Positions 44,230 through 53,237 of a stretch of DNA of 64,000 bases are shown in pieces (positions within the stretch are counted from its first letter, which is position 1; each line of letters opens with the position of its first letter). The position numbers and the translations under genes were made by a program. The notes below the pieces were generated by a model. That model searched no databases and was not told the origin of the DNA. It saw only the letters and a program-made list of their open reading frames with translations. The DNA is from Atlantibacter sp032062175 (lineage in GTDB: Bacteria > Pseudomonadota > Gammaproteobacteria > Enterobacterales > Enterobacteriaceae). The stretch covers positions 1 through 64,000 of the forward strand of contig NZ_DAMBQK010000015.1 in the NCBI RefSeq assembly GCF_032062175.1, read 5' to 3'.

Positions 44230-45657
44230 ATGAACACCACGATTGCCCAACAAATTGCTAACGAAGGTGGCGTTGAGGCTTACCTGCACGCACAACAGCA
44301 CAAAAGTCTGCTGCGATTCTTGACCTGCGGAAGCGTTGATGACGGGAAAAGCACCCTGATAGGCCGCCTGCTGCACGATACCCGCCAGATTTATGAAGAT
44401 CAGCTCTCTTCACTGCATAACGACAGCAAACGCCACGGCACCCAGGGTGAAAAACTCGACCTGGCGCTGCTGGTGGATGGCCTACAGGCCGAGCGCGAGC
44501 AGGGCATCACGATCGATGTGGCGTACCGCTATTTCTCTACTGAGAAGCGCAAATTTATTATCGCCGACACCCCAGGCCATGAGCAGTACACCCGCAACAT
44601 GGCGACAGGCGCATCAACCTGCGATCTGGCGATCCTGCTGATTGACGCCCGTAAAGGCGTGCTCGATCAGACCCGTCGCCACAGTTTTATCTCCACGCTG
44701 CTGGGGATTAAGCATCTGGTGGTGGCGATTAACAAAATGGATCTGGTGGAGTTCAGCGAACAAACCTTCGAGCAGATCAAACAGGATTATCTAACCTTCG
44801 CCGAACAGTTGCCGGGCTCGCTGGATATCCGTTTCGTGCCGCTGTCGGCGCTGGAGGGCGATAACGTTGCCAGCCAGAGCGACAAAATGTCATGGTACAG
44901 CGGCCCGACGCTGCTGGAAGTGCTGGAAACCGTCGAAATCCGCAAAGACGTAGAGCAGCAGTCTTTCCGCTTCCCGGTACAGTACGTTAACCGTCCGAAC
45001 CTCGATTTCCGGGGTTATGCCGGTACCGTGGCGTCCGGTGTGGTGAAAGTGGGCCAGCGTATTAAAGTGCTGCCCTCTGGCGTGGAGTCCAGCGTCGCGC
45101 GTATCGTTACCTTTGATGGCGATCTGGAACAAGCGGCGGCAGGGGAAGCCATCACGCTGGTGCTGAAAGATGAAATCGACATCAGCCGCGGTGATGTCTT
45201 GCTGGACGCCAGTGAAAATCTGGCTATCGCGCAGGCCGCGAAAGTTGACGTGGTCTGGATGGCGGAACAACCGCTAACGCCGGGCCAGAGCTACGACATT
45301 AAAGTCGCCGGTAAAAAGACCCGCGCCCGGGTCGACAATATTCAGTTCCAGGTAGACATCAACAACCTGACCCAGCGCGTGGTGGAAACTCTGCCGCTGA
45401 ACGGTATCGGGCTGGTGGATCTGACTTTTGACGAACCGCTGGTGCTGGATCCCTATCAGCATAACCCGGTAACCGGCGGCCTGATCTTTATCGACCGTCT
45501 GTCTAACGTGACCGTAGGCGCAGGTATGGTGCTTGAACCGCAGGTAGACCTCTTCCAGGAGCCTTCGGCTTACAGCGCATTTGAGCTGGAGCTGAACGCG
45601 CTGGTACGCCGTCATTTCCCGCACTGGGGCGCGCGCGATTTGCTGGGAGGCAAGTAA
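44230..45657 (+). CDS. cysN: Sulfate adenylyltransferase subunit 1 (GTPase)
   Basis: EF-Tu-like GTPase that couples GTP hydrolysis to APS synthesis. 475 residues with G1 GSVDDGKSTLIGRLL, G3 DTPGHEQYTRNM, G4 NKMDLV and beta-barrel domains II and III. It is not fused to CysC, unlike NodQ-type proteins. Its stop overlaps the cysC start by one base (TAATG). Confidence 0.98.
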   Translation: MNTTIAQQIANEGGVEAYLHAQQHKSLLRFLTCGSVDDGKSTLIGRLLHDTRQIYEDQLSSLHNDSKRHGTQGEKLDLALLVDGLQAEREQGITIDVAYRYFSTEKRKFIIADTPGHEQYTRNMATGASTCDLAILLIDARKGVLDQTRRHSFISTLLGIKHLVVAINKMDLVEFSEQTFEQIKQDYLTFAEQLPGSLDIRFVPLSALEGDNVASQSDKMSWYSGPTLLEVLETVEIRKDVEQQSFRFPVQYVNRPNLDFRGYAGTVASGVVKVGQRIKVLPSGVESSVARIVTFDGDLEQAAAGEAITLVLKDEIDISRGDVLLDASENLAIAQAAKVDVVWMAEQPLTPGQSYDIKVAGKKTRARVDNIQFQVDINNLTQRVVETLPLNGIGLVDLTFDEPLVLDPYQHNPVTGGLIFIDRLSNVTVGAGMVLEPQVDLFQEPSAYSAFELELNALVRRHFPHWGARDLLGGK

Positions 45658-46262
45658 TGGCCGCCCATGACGAAAATGTCGTCTGGCATACGCATCTGGT
45701 GACCCAGCAGGCCCGTGAGCAGCTTCACGGGCACCGGGGTGCTGTGCTGTGGTTTACCGGGCTTTCGGGCTCGGGTAAATCCACCCTCGCAGGGGCGCTG
45801 GAAACGGCGCTTCACGAGCGCGGCGTCAGCACCTATTTGCTGGATGGCGATAATGTGCGCCACGGCCTGTGCAGCGACCTCGGCTTTAGCGATGCTGACC
45901 GTAAAGAAAATATTCGCCGGGTAGGAGAAGTCGCTAACCTGATGGTGGATGCCGGGCTGGTAGTATTGACGGCGTTTATATCTCCGCACCGCGCAGAACG
46001 TGCAATGGTGCGCGAGCGGGTAGGGGAAGGGCGCTTTATCGAAGTGTTTGTTGATACCCCGCTGGAAGTCTGCGAAGCGCGCGATCCTAAGGGATTGTAT
46101 AAAAAAGCCCGCGCCGGCGAGTTGCGCAACTTTACCGGTATCGACGCGGTATATGAAGCCCCTGACCGCCCGGAAATCCATTTAGATGGTGAACAATTAG
46201 TAACAAATTTGATTGCGCAAATATTAGACCTGCTGCGGCGGGACGATATTATCAAATTCTGA
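45657..46262 (+). CDS. cysC: Adenylylsulfate kinase
   Basis: Phosphorylates APS to PAPS, the substrate of CysH encoded 5.6 kb upstream. 201 residues with P-loop GLSGSGKSTLAGALE, the DGDNVRHGLCSDLGFS substrate site, and FISPHRAERAMVRE. Last gene of the sulfate activation operon. Confidence 0.98.
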   Translation: MAAHDENVVWHTHLVTQQAREQLHGHRGAVLWFTGLSGSGKSTLAGALETALHERGVSTYLLDGDNVRHGLCSDLGFSDADRKENIRRVGEVANLMVDAGLVVLTAFISPHRAERAMVRERVGEGRFIEVFVDTPLEVCEARDPKGLYKKARAGELRNFTGIDAVYEAPDRPEIHLDGEQLVTNLIAQILDLLRRDDIIKF

Positions 46263-46313
46263 GACAGCGCCGGGAGACTCTCTCTTCCGGCAAGTCAGGT
46301 CACAGGATCGGGT

Positions 46314-46637
46314 ATGCGCAATTCAACAAACATGATTATCTCGCAGGCATCTGTCCCGCCTGCTGCTGAAGAGACAACCTGGACATTCCCTGGGGCTATT
46401 CTTGGGTTTTTGGCGTGGCTGTTGGCGTTGGGTTTTCCTTTCCTGTTCTATGGTTCCAACACCCTGTTCTTCTTTCTCTATACCTGGCCTTTCTTCCTGG
46501 CGTTGATGCCCGTGGCGGTGGTTATCGGCATTGCGCTACATTCATTGCTTGATGGTCGGCTGATCGTCAGTTGCGTGATGACTATCCTGACCGTCGCGCT
46601 CATGTTTGGCGTATTGTTCCTCTGGTTAATGAGCTAA
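46314..46637 (+). CDS. ygbE: DUF3561 inner-membrane protein YgbE
   Basis: A 107-residue membrane protein with three hydrophobic segments after a polar N-terminus; conserved core YGSNTLFFFLYTWPFFLALMPVAVV. Function unknown. It lies 51 bp after cysC and may be read from the same transcript. Confidence 0.92.
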   Translation: MRNSTNMIISQASVPPAAEETTWTFPGAILGFLAWLLALGFPFLFYGSNTLFFFLYTWPFFLALMPVAVVIGIALHSLLDGRLIVSCVMTILTVALMFGVLFLWLMS

Positions 46638-46813
46638 GTTAAGACATACTTCCAGGCGTAACGAGTTATTAATTCCGCTCCCGGTCCGCACCTGGAGGCG
46701 CATATTGCCGTGTTATGTGATACATTTTGCCGCTGTTTTTTTGGAGTCGGATTGGGCCAGGTAGTGCCCGATGGAAAGTTATGGGATGATTATGCCGTTT
46801 TTCAGGGGGCAGA

Positions 46814-47125
46814 ATGGGTAAACTAACACTGCTATTGCTGGCATTAGTCGTCTGGCTACAATATTCATTGTGGTTTGGTAAAAACGGCGTTCATGACTAC
46901 ACCCGCGTCAGCGATGACGTGGCGGCCCAGCAGGCAACCAACGCAAAACTCAAAGCGCGTAATGACCAGCTTTTCGCCGAAATTGACGATCTCAACGGCG
47001 GACAAGAAGCGATTGAAGAACGCGCGCGTAACGAATTGAGCATGACCAAACCGGGCGAAACCTTCTTTCGTCTGGTGCCCGACGCCTCTAAGCAGGCGGC
47101 GGGGTCACGGCAGAATAATCGATAA
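46814..47125 (+). CDS. ftsB: Cell division protein FtsB
   Basis: A bitopic divisome protein that forms the FtsQLB complex. 103 residues: one N-terminal transmembrane helix (LTLLLLALVVWLQYSLW), then a periplasmic coiled coil (VAAQQATNAKLKARNDQLFAEIDDL) and the conserved EERARNELSMTKPGE segment. It heads the ftsB-ispD-ispF-truD-surE-pcm run. Confidence 0.97.
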   Translation: MGKLTLLLLALVVWLQYSLWFGKNGVHDYTRVSDDVAAQQATNAKLKARNDQLFAEIDDLNGGQEAIEERARNELSMTKPGETFFRLVPDASKQAAGSRQNNR

Positions 47126-47143
47126 CAGGCTCAGGTTTCACAC

Positions 47144-47854
47144 ATGGCATCTTCCTGTGCGGACGTGATTGCCGTGGTGCCGGCTGCCGGGATTGGCAGC
47201 CGCATGCAATCAGACTGTCCCAAACAATATCTCACCATTGGCGACCACACGATCCTTGAACATGCGGTGGCGAGTTTACTGCGCCACCCTCGCGTGGGCC
47301 GCGTGATCGTAGCCGTCAGCCCTTCTGACAGGCAATTTGATGCGCTGCCGCTGGCGCACAATCCACGCGTAATGCGCGTTGACGGTGGCCGCGAGCGGGC
47401 GGATTCGGTGCTGGCGGGTTTAAAAATGGCCGACAATGCCGCATGGGTGCTGGTGCATGACGCCGCACGGCCTTGCCTGCATCCAGACGATCTGGACGCG
47501 CTGCTGGCGATCACGGCGCACAGCTGCGTCGGTGGAATTTTGGCCGCGCCGGTGCGCGACACCATGAAACGCGGCGAGCCGGGAAAAGCGTTAATCGCCC
47601 ATACCGTTGAGCGAACCGATCTCTGGCATGCGCTGACCCCGCAACTCTTTCCTCTTGAATTACTGCGCGACTGCCTGGTCCGCGCCCTCAACGAAGGAGC
47701 GACGATCACCGACGAGGCGTCGGCGCTGGAACACTGCGGCTACCATCCTGAACTGGTGGCCGGACGTGGCGATAATATTAAAGTGACACGTCCTGAAGAC
47801 CTTGCCCTTGCGGCATTTTATCTTACCCGTTTAACCCAGATGGAGAATGCATAA
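47144..47854 (+). CDS. ispD: 2-C-methyl-D-erythritol 4-phosphate cytidylyltransferase
   Basis: Third step of the MEP isoprenoid pathway: CTP + MEP to CDP-methylerythritol. 236 residues with the nucleotidyltransferase loop VPAAGIGSRMQSDCPKQYL, the VHDAARPC motif, and a conserved Lys in NIKVTRPEDLALA. It lies 18 bp after ftsB and overlaps the ispF start by one base. Confidence 0.97.
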   Translation: MASSCADVIAVVPAAGIGSRMQSDCPKQYLTIGDHTILEHAVASLLRHPRVGRVIVAVSPSDRQFDALPLAHNPRVMRVDGGRERADSVLAGLKMADNAAWVLVHDAARPCLHPDDLDALLAITAHSCVGGILAAPVRDTMKRGEPGKALIAHTVERTDLWHALTPQLFPLELLRDCLVRALNEGATITDEASALEHCGYHPELVAGRGDNIKVTRPEDLALAAFYLTRLTQMENA

Positions 47855-48333
47855 TGCGGATCGGACATGGCTTCGATGTACACGCCTTTGGCGGCCCAGG
47901 CCCACTGATCATTGGGGGAGTGCGTATCCCTTATGAAAAAGGCCTGCTGGCCCATTCGGACGGTGACGTGGCATTGCATGCTTTGACCGACGCGCTGTTA
48001 GGTGCAGCGGCGCTGGGCGACATCGGCAAACTGTTCCCGGATACCGACCCGGCGTTTAAAGGTGCTGACAGCCGCGAGCTGCTGCGCGAAGCCTGGCGCC
48101 GTATTCAGGCCAAAGGTTACACGCTTGGCAACGTCGATGTGACGATCATCGCCCAGGCCCCGAAAATGCTGCCGCACATTCCGCAAATGCGCGTGTTTAT
48201 CGCTGAGGATCTGGGCTGCCATATGGATGACGTTAACGTCAAAGCCACCACTACCGAGAAGCTGGGCTTTACCGGGCGCGGCGAAGGTATTGCCTGCGAA
48301 GCGGTGGCGCTGTTGGTGAAGGTAAAAGCCTGA
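47854..48333 (+). CDS. ispF: 2-C-methyl-D-erythritol 2,4-cyclodiphosphate synthase
   Basis: Fifth MEP pathway step, forming the cyclodiphosphate. 159 residues with zinc ligands in GHGFDVHAFG and AHSDGDVALHALTDALLG and the family TTTEKLGFTGRGEGIAC. The stop overlaps the truD start by one base, so it is translationally coupled. Confidence 0.98.
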   Translation: MRIGHGFDVHAFGGPGPLIIGGVRIPYEKGLLAHSDGDVALHALTDALLGAAALGDIGKLFPDTDPAFKGADSRELLREAWRRIQAKGYTLGNVDVTIIAQAPKMLPHIPQMRVFIAEDLGCHMDDVNVKATTTEKLGFTGRGEGIACEAVALLVKVKA

Positions 48334-49379
48334 TGGATTTTGAACAACTCAGTTGGCTGCATGGCAAACCGCAGGGCTCGGGCACGCTGAAAGCCTCGCC
48401 GGAAGATTTCGTGGTCGTGGAAGATTTAGGCTTTGCACCGGACGGCGAAGGCGAGCAACTGCTGGTGCGCATTGTAAAAAAAGGCTGCAACACCCGCTTT
48501 GTGGCCGATGCGCTGGCTAAATTCCTTAAAGTGCCAGCCCGCGAAGTCAGCTTCGCCGGACAAAAAGACAAACATGCCGTCACTGAGCAGTGGCTTTGCG
48601 TTCGCTTACCCGGCAAGGACATGCCAGATTTAAGTGGCTTTGCAGTGGAAGGCTGCCAGGTGCTGGAGTACGCGCGTCATAAGCGCAAACTGCGCACCGG
48701 GGCATTAAAAGGCAATCATTTCACGTTGATATTGCGCGACATTACCCGGCGCGATGAGCTGGAAACTCGCCTCAATGCGGTAAAAAACGACGGCGTGCCT
48801 AACTATTTCGGCCCGCAGCGTTTTGGGCGCGGCGGCAGTAACCTGATTCAGGCGCGGGTATGGGCGCAAAATAACATGCCGCTGCGCGATCGAAATAAAC
48901 GCAGTTTTGCGTTGTCAGCAGCCCGCAGCGCGTTGTTTAATCAGCTTGTCAGCGAGCGGCTTAAAAAAACAGACTTTAATCAAGTTGTTGACGGCGATGC
49001 GCTACAATTAGCGGGGCGCGGAAGCTGGTTTGTGGCGACGCAGGAAGAACTGCCCACGCTCCAGGAGCGTGTGAATAATCATGAACTGTTAATTACGGCG
49101 GCGCTGCCGGGCGCCGGCGAGTGGGGAACCGTGCGTCAGGCGCTGGAAAATGAACAGCAACGCATTTCGCAAGAGGCGGATTTACAGGCTTTATTAGAGC
49201 GTGAGAAAGTAGAAGCCGCCCGTCGCGCGATGCTGATGTATCCCCAGGCGATGAGCTGGGTGTGGCAGGATGACGCGACCGTAGAAGTGCGTTTTTGGTT
49301 GCCTGCGGGTAGTTTTGCCACCAGTGTGGTAAGGGAATTGATAACAACGTCGGGTGATTATGCGGATATTGCTGAGTAA
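48333..49379 (+). CDS. truD: tRNA pseudouridine(13) synthase TruD
   Basis: Converts U13 of tRNA-Glu to pseudouridine. 348 residues with the catalytic Asp in SFAGQKDKHAVTEQW and the TruD insertion domain; conserved NYFGPQRFGRGGSN and RNKRSFALSAARSALFN. The 3' end overlaps surE by 20 bp. Confidence 0.97.
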   Translation: MDFEQLSWLHGKPQGSGTLKASPEDFVVVEDLGFAPDGEGEQLLVRIVKKGCNTRFVADALAKFLKVPAREVSFAGQKDKHAVTEQWLCVRLPGKDMPDLSGFAVEGCQVLEYARHKRKLRTGALKGNHFTLILRDITRRDELETRLNAVKNDGVPNYFGPQRFGRGGSNLIQARVWAQNNMPLRDRNKRSFALSAARSALFNQLVSERLKKTDFNQVVDGDALQLAGRGSWFVATQEELPTLQERVNNHELLITAALPGAGEWGTVRQALENEQQRISQEADLQALLEREKVEAARRAMLMYPQAMSWVWQDDATVEVRFWLPAGSFATSVVRELITTSGDYADIAE

Positions 49380-50121
49380 CGATGATGGAATCCATGCGCC
49401 GGGGATCCAAACCCTGGCGAAAGCCTTACGCGAATTCGCCGAGGTGCAGGTTGTCGCACCCGATCGCAACCGCTCCGGCGCGTCAAACTCGCTGACGCTT
49501 GAGTCTTCTCTGCGCACTTTCGAATACCCCAACGGTGATATCGCCGTGCAAATGGGCACGCCTACCGACTGCGTTTATCTCGGCGTCAATGCGCTGATGC
49601 GCCCGCGTCCTGACGTGGTGGTGTCTGGTATCAATGCCGGGCCGAATCTTGGTGATGACGTTATCTATTCGGGCACGGTAGCGGCGGCGATGGAAGGGCG
49701 TCACCTCGGTTTCCCCGCCCTGGCGGTATCGCTAAACGGCTTTGAGCATTATGAAACCGCGGCGGCAGTCACCTGTTCCATCCTGCGGGCGCTAGAGCGC
49801 GAACCGTTGCGCACTGGTCGCATTCTGAACATCAACGTTCCTGACCTACCGTTGTCTGAGATTAAAGGCATCCGCGTAACGCGCTGCGGCAGCCGTCATC
49901 CGGCAGATAAAGTCATTCCTCAGCAGGACCCGCGCGGTAATACGCTGTACTGGATCGGGCCGCCCGGCGAAAAGCACGATGCCGGACCGGAAACCGATTT
50001 TGCTGCTGTGGATGAAGGTTATGTTTCGGTAACGCCTCTTCACGTTGACCTGACGGCTTATAGCGCGCAGGAGGTTGTCTCCACCTGGCTTGATCGTGCG
50101 GGAGTGGATGGGCAATGGTAA
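49360..50121 (+). CDS. surE: 5'/3'-nucleotidase SurE
   Basis: Metal-dependent nucleotidase and exopolyphosphatase, important in stationary phase. 253 residues with the metal site LLSNDDGIHAPG, the GTPTDCVYLG region and VSGINAGPNLGDDVIYSGTV. An in-frame GTG at 49354 exists, but ATG 49360 gives the family start MRILLSNDDG. It overlaps truD at its start and pcm by 7 bp at its end. Confidence 0.97.
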   Translation: MRILLSNDDGIHAPGIQTLAKALREFAEVQVVAPDRNRSGASNSLTLESSLRTFEYPNGDIAVQMGTPTDCVYLGVNALMRPRPDVVVSGINAGPNLGDDVIYSGTVAAAMEGRHLGFPALAVSLNGFEHYETAAAVTCSILRALEREPLRTGRILNINVPDLPLSEIKGIRVTRCGSRHPADKVIPQQDPRGNTLYWIGPPGEKHDAGPETDFAAVDEGYVSVTPLHVDLTAYSAQEVVSTWLDRAGVDGQW

Positions 50122-50741
50122 GTAATCGCGTACAAACACTTTTAAAACAGTTGCGTGCGCAAGGAATTAGCGACGAGCGCGTGCTTGAGGCATTAGCTCA
50201 GGTTCCGCGCGATAAGTTCGTGGACGAGGCGTTTGAACATAAAGCCTGGGATAACGTCGCGCTGCCGATAGGCCAGGGGCAGACCATTTCGCAACCTTAT
50301 ATGGTTGCCAGAATGACAGAGCTGCTGGAGCTGACGCCTGAATCACGGGTGCTGGAAATTGGTACTGGCTCGGGTTATCAAACCGCCATTCTGGCGCATC
50401 TGGTTCATCATGTCTGTTCGGTAGAGCGCATTAAAGGGCTTCAGTGGCACGCCAGACGCCGCCTGAAACAGCTCGATTTACACAACGTTTCAACCCGTCA
50501 CGGTGATGGTTGGCAAGGCTGGAAAGCACGCGCGCCGTTTGACGCTATTATTGTCACAGCAGCGCCGCCTGAGATCCCTGCCGCCTTAATGGCGCAGTTG
50601 GACGACGGCGGTATTCTTGTTTTGCCTGTGGGCGATGAACACCAGCTGTTAAAGCGGGTTCGTCGGCGGGGCGACGAGTTCATTATCGACACCGTGGAAG
50701 CCGTTCGCTTCGTACCTTTAGTTCGGGGTGAACTGGCATAA
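50115..50741 (+). CDS. pcm: Protein-L-isoaspartate O-methyltransferase
   Basis: Repairs isoaspartyl residues using SAM. 208 residues with the substrate loop IGQGQTISQPYMVARMTELL, SAM-binding VLEIGTGSGYQTAILA, and IVTAAPPEIPAALM. It overlaps surE, preserving the surE-pcm-nlpD-rpoS order of enterobacteria. Confidence 0.98.
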   Translation: MVSNRVQTLLKQLRAQGISDERVLEALAQVPRDKFVDEAFEHKAWDNVALPIGQGQTISQPYMVARMTELLELTPESRVLEIGTGSGYQTAILAHLVHHVCSVERIKGLQWHARRRLKQLDLHNVSTRHGDGWQGWKARAPFDAIIVTAAPPEIPAALMAQLDDGGILVLPVGDEHQLLKRVRRRGDEFIIDTVEAVRFVPLVRGELA

Positions 50742-50864
50742 CCAGGAGTTTTTCCTGTTTCCTTATCGGCTTTTCGGCGTATGGTGAGGCGAATTTTCAC
50801 TTTGCTGATAGCCGGGCACGGTTGTCTTCATTTTAAGCAGTAAAGACCATCTTTTGGGGGAACA

Positions 50865-51992
50865 ATGAGCGCGGGAAGCCATAAATTCACATCACGCCGG
50901 GTGGCGACACTTTCTCTTATTTCACTTCTTGTTGCCGGGTGTTCATCCAACAATCAATCACAAGCGCCGATCAGTTCCGTTAACGGCGGCAATAGCGGCG
51001 GCAGCACCAGCAGCGGAATGTTGATCACACCGCCGCCAAAAATGAATACGCCAGCCCCGACGCCTGCGCCACAAATTCAACCGGTACAGCGTCCTGTTAC
51101 CCAACCTGCGCAGGTACAGGCCATTTCCGAGGAGCCAGTTCGTACAGAAAATGGTCGAATTGTTTATAATCGTAAATATGGGAACATTCCGAAGGGAAGT
51201 TATGCGGGCGGTAGCACCTATACCGTTAAGCGTGGTGATACACTCTTCTACATTGCCTGGATAACAGGTAATGATTTCCGTGACTTAGCGCAGCGTAACA
51301 ACGTCCAGCCCCCTTATGGTTTGAACGTCGGACAGACGCTGCAGGTTGGAAACGCATCGGGAACGCCTATCACTGGCGGTAATGCAATTACCCAGGCCGA
51401 TGCTACTGCGCAGGGGATCATTACCCCACCTGCACAAAATTCCACCACGGTAGTTGCGTCGAAACCAACAATTACGTATTCTGAGTCCTCAGGTGAACAA
51501 AGTGCTAACAAAATGTTGCCGAACAATCCGGGTACTGGGACTGTTGTCACAGCACCGGTTACGGCACCTGTGGTTAGCTCTACTGAACCGACTGTCAGCA
51601 GCACGACAACCAGTTCGCCGATTTCTACATGGCGCTGGCCGGCTGAAGGCAAGGTTATCGAGAACTTCTCCGCTAACGAAGGCGGTAACAAAGGGATCGA
51701 TATCGCAGGCAGTAAAGGGCAGGCTATCATCGCCACAGCGGACGGGCGGGTAGTTTATGCCGGTAATGCACTGCGCGGTTACGGTAATCTAATCATCATA
51801 AAACATAACGATGATTACCTGAGTGCCTACGCCCATAACGATACGATGCTGGTCCGGGAACAACAAGAAGTTAAGGCGGGGCAAAAAATAGCTACCATGG
51901 GTAGCACCGGAACCAGTTCTACACGCTTGCATTTTGAAATTCGTTACAAGGGGAAATCCGTAAACCCGCTGCGTTACTTACCGCAGCGATAA
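50865..51992 (+). CDS. nlpD: Murein hydrolase activator NlpD
   Basis: An outer-membrane lipoprotein that activates the amidase AmiC at the septum. 375 residues: lipobox VAGC (Cys26), Pro/Thr/Gln-rich linker, LysM domain (YTVKRGDTLFYIAWITGNDF, about residues 122-165), and C-terminal LytM/M23 domain (about 255-372). The zinc-ligand His residues of active M23 enzymes are altered, as in all NlpD proteins. The main rpoS promoter in E. coli lies within nlpD, which is likely here too. Confidence 0.97.
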   Translation: MSAGSHKFTSRRVATLSLISLLVAGCSSNNQSQAPISSVNGGNSGGSTSSGMLITPPPKMNTPAPTPAPQIQPVQRPVTQPAQVQAISEEPVRTENGRIVYNRKYGNIPKGSYAGGSTYTVKRGDTLFYIAWITGNDFRDLAQRNNVQPPYGLNVGQTLQVGNASGTPITGGNAITQADATAQGIITPPAQNSTTVVASKPTITYSESSGEQSANKMLPNNPGTGTVVTAPVTAPVVSSTEPTVSSTTTSSPISTWRWPAEGKVIENFSANEGGNKGIDIAGSKGQAIIATADGRVVYAGNALRGYGNLIIIKHNDDYLSAYAHNDTMLVREQQEVKAGQKIATMGSTGTSSTRLHFEIRYKGKSVNPLRYLPQR

Positions 51993-52110
51993 TTTAGTAA
52001 AGCGGTTTGTCACTCTGCTTTGAAGGACGTTACTGACTGTTGTTGTCATGGTGTCCAAACGAGAAAGTGCCAGTTGCTTTACTTAGGGATCACGGGTAGG
52101 AGCCACCTTT

Positions 52111-53103
52111 ATGAGTCAGAATACGCTGAAAGTTCATGATTTAAATGAAGACGCGGAATTTGATGAGAACGGAGTAGAGGCTTTTGACGAAAAAGCCTTA
52201 GTAGAAGAGGAACCCAGTGATAACGACTTAGCTGAAGAAGAGCTGTTGTCGCAGGGTTCAACACAGCGTGTGCTGGACGCGACTCAACTGTATCTGGGGG
52301 AAATTGGTTATTCCCCGCTGTTAACAGCAGAAGAAGAAGTCTATTTCGCGCGCCGCGCTCTGCGTGGTGATGTCGCCTCCCGCCGCCGCATGATCGAAAG
52401 TAACCTGCGTCTGGTGGTAAAAATTGCTCGTCGCTACAGCAATCGTGGTCTGGCTTTGCTGGATCTGATTGAAGAGGGCAACCTGGGGCTGATTCGCGCT
52501 GTCGAGAAATTTGACCCGGAACGCGGGTTCCGCTTCTCAACCTACGCTACATGGTGGATTCGTCAAACGATTGAACGGGCGATCATGAATCAAACCCGTA
52601 CCATCCGTCTGCCGATTCATATTGTTAAAGAGTTGAACGTTTATCTGCGTACTGCACGTGAACTTTCCCACAAGCTGGACCATGAGCCCAGCGCGGAAGA
52701 GATTGCCGAGCAGTTGGATAAACCGGTTGATGACGTAAGCCGTATGCTGCGTCTCAACGAGCGCATTACCTCTGTTGACACCCCGCTGGGTGGCGACTCA
52801 GAGAAAGCGCTGCTGGACATCCTGGCCGATGAAAAAGACAACGGCCCGGAAGACACCACGCAAGACGATGACATGAAACAAAGTATCGTCAAATGGCTGT
52901 TCGAACTGAACGCCAAACAGCGTGAAGTGTTGGCGCGTCGTTTCGGCCTGCTGGGCTATGAAGCGGCGACGCTCGAAGATGTGGGTCGTGAAATCGGCCT
53001 GACTCGCGAGCGTGTTCGTCAGATTCAGGTCGAAGGGTTGCGCCGTCTGCGCGAAATTCTTCAGACTCAGGGTCTGAACATTGAAGCGCTGTTCCGCGAA
53101 TAA
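52111..53103 (+). CDS. rpoS: RNA polymerase sigma factor RpoS
   Basis: General stress/stationary-phase sigma factor, intact at 330 residues. Acidic N-terminal region 1.1, region 2 (NLRLVVKIARRYSNRGLALLDLIEEGNLGL; FDPERGFRFSTYATWWIRQ), region 3 and region 4 helix-turn-helix (LEDVGREIGLTRERVRQIQVEGLRRL). Lys173, recognised by RssB for ClpXP degradation, is present. A long leader from within nlpD allows sRNA control. mutS is the convergent neighbour with only 134 bp between. Confidence 0.98.
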   Translation: MSQNTLKVHDLNEDAEFDENGVEAFDEKALVEEEPSDNDLAEEELLSQGSTQRVLDATQLYLGEIGYSPLLTAEEEVYFARRALRGDVASRRRMIESNLRLVVKIARRYSNRGLALLDLIEEGNLGLIRAVEKFDPERGFRFSTYATWWIRQTIERAIMNQTRTIRLPIHIVKELNVYLRTARELSHKLDHEPSAEEIAEQLDKPVDDVSRMLRLNERITSVDTPLGGDSEKALLDILADEKDNGPEDTTQDDDMKQSIVKWLFELNAKQREVLARRFGLLGYEAATLEDVGREIGLTRERVRQIQVEGLRRLREILQTQGLNIEALFRE

Positions 53104-53114
53104 GTTTTGCTCTT

Positions 53115-53143
53115 AAAAAGGCGGTGAATTTCACCGCCTTTTT
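53115..53143 (+). terminator. rpoS terminator
   Basis: GGCGGTGA/TCACCGCC with a short ATT loop, flanked by five A and five T residues, 12 bp after the rpoS stop. The A/T flanks make it usable in both directions. Confidence 0.92.
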
Positions 53144-53150
53144 ACTCAGA

Positions 53151-53177
53151 AAATCTCTCCTGGCGAGAGATTTTTTT
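53151..53177. terminator. Second hairpin between rpoS and mutS
   Basis: AAATCTCTC/GAGAGATTT with a 5-nt loop, followed on the plus strand by TTTT and on the minus strand by TTCTGAG. It probably backs up rpoS termination and may end the mutS transcript. Confidence 0.7.
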
Positions 53178-53235
53178 ATGCGCGTCGTAAAGCGCGAACA
53201 CGCGTTTTCACCCTTCTCCGCGCTTTCTTTGCCAT
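53176..53235 (-). CDS. Possible 19-residue Arg/Lys-rich microprotein after mutS
   Basis: The minus-strand frame starting 2 bp after the mutS stop codon reads MAKKARRRVKTRVRALRRA and ends just before a hairpin. Eleven of 19 residues are Arg or Lys. No ribosome site of its own is obvious, so expression would rely on re-initiation after mutS. The composition is like that of tiny ribosome-associated or leader peptides, but I recognise no family. It could equally be chance, so confidence is low. Confidence 0.3.
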   Translation of the reverse strand: MAKKARRRVKTRVRALRRA

Positions 53236-53237
53236 CG

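Noticed and set aside
51001..51120. Low-complexity repeat in nlpD (Gly/Ser and Pro/Thr/Gln codons)
   Set aside because: It is the normal flexible linker of the NlpD lipoprotein, not a DNA repeat element.
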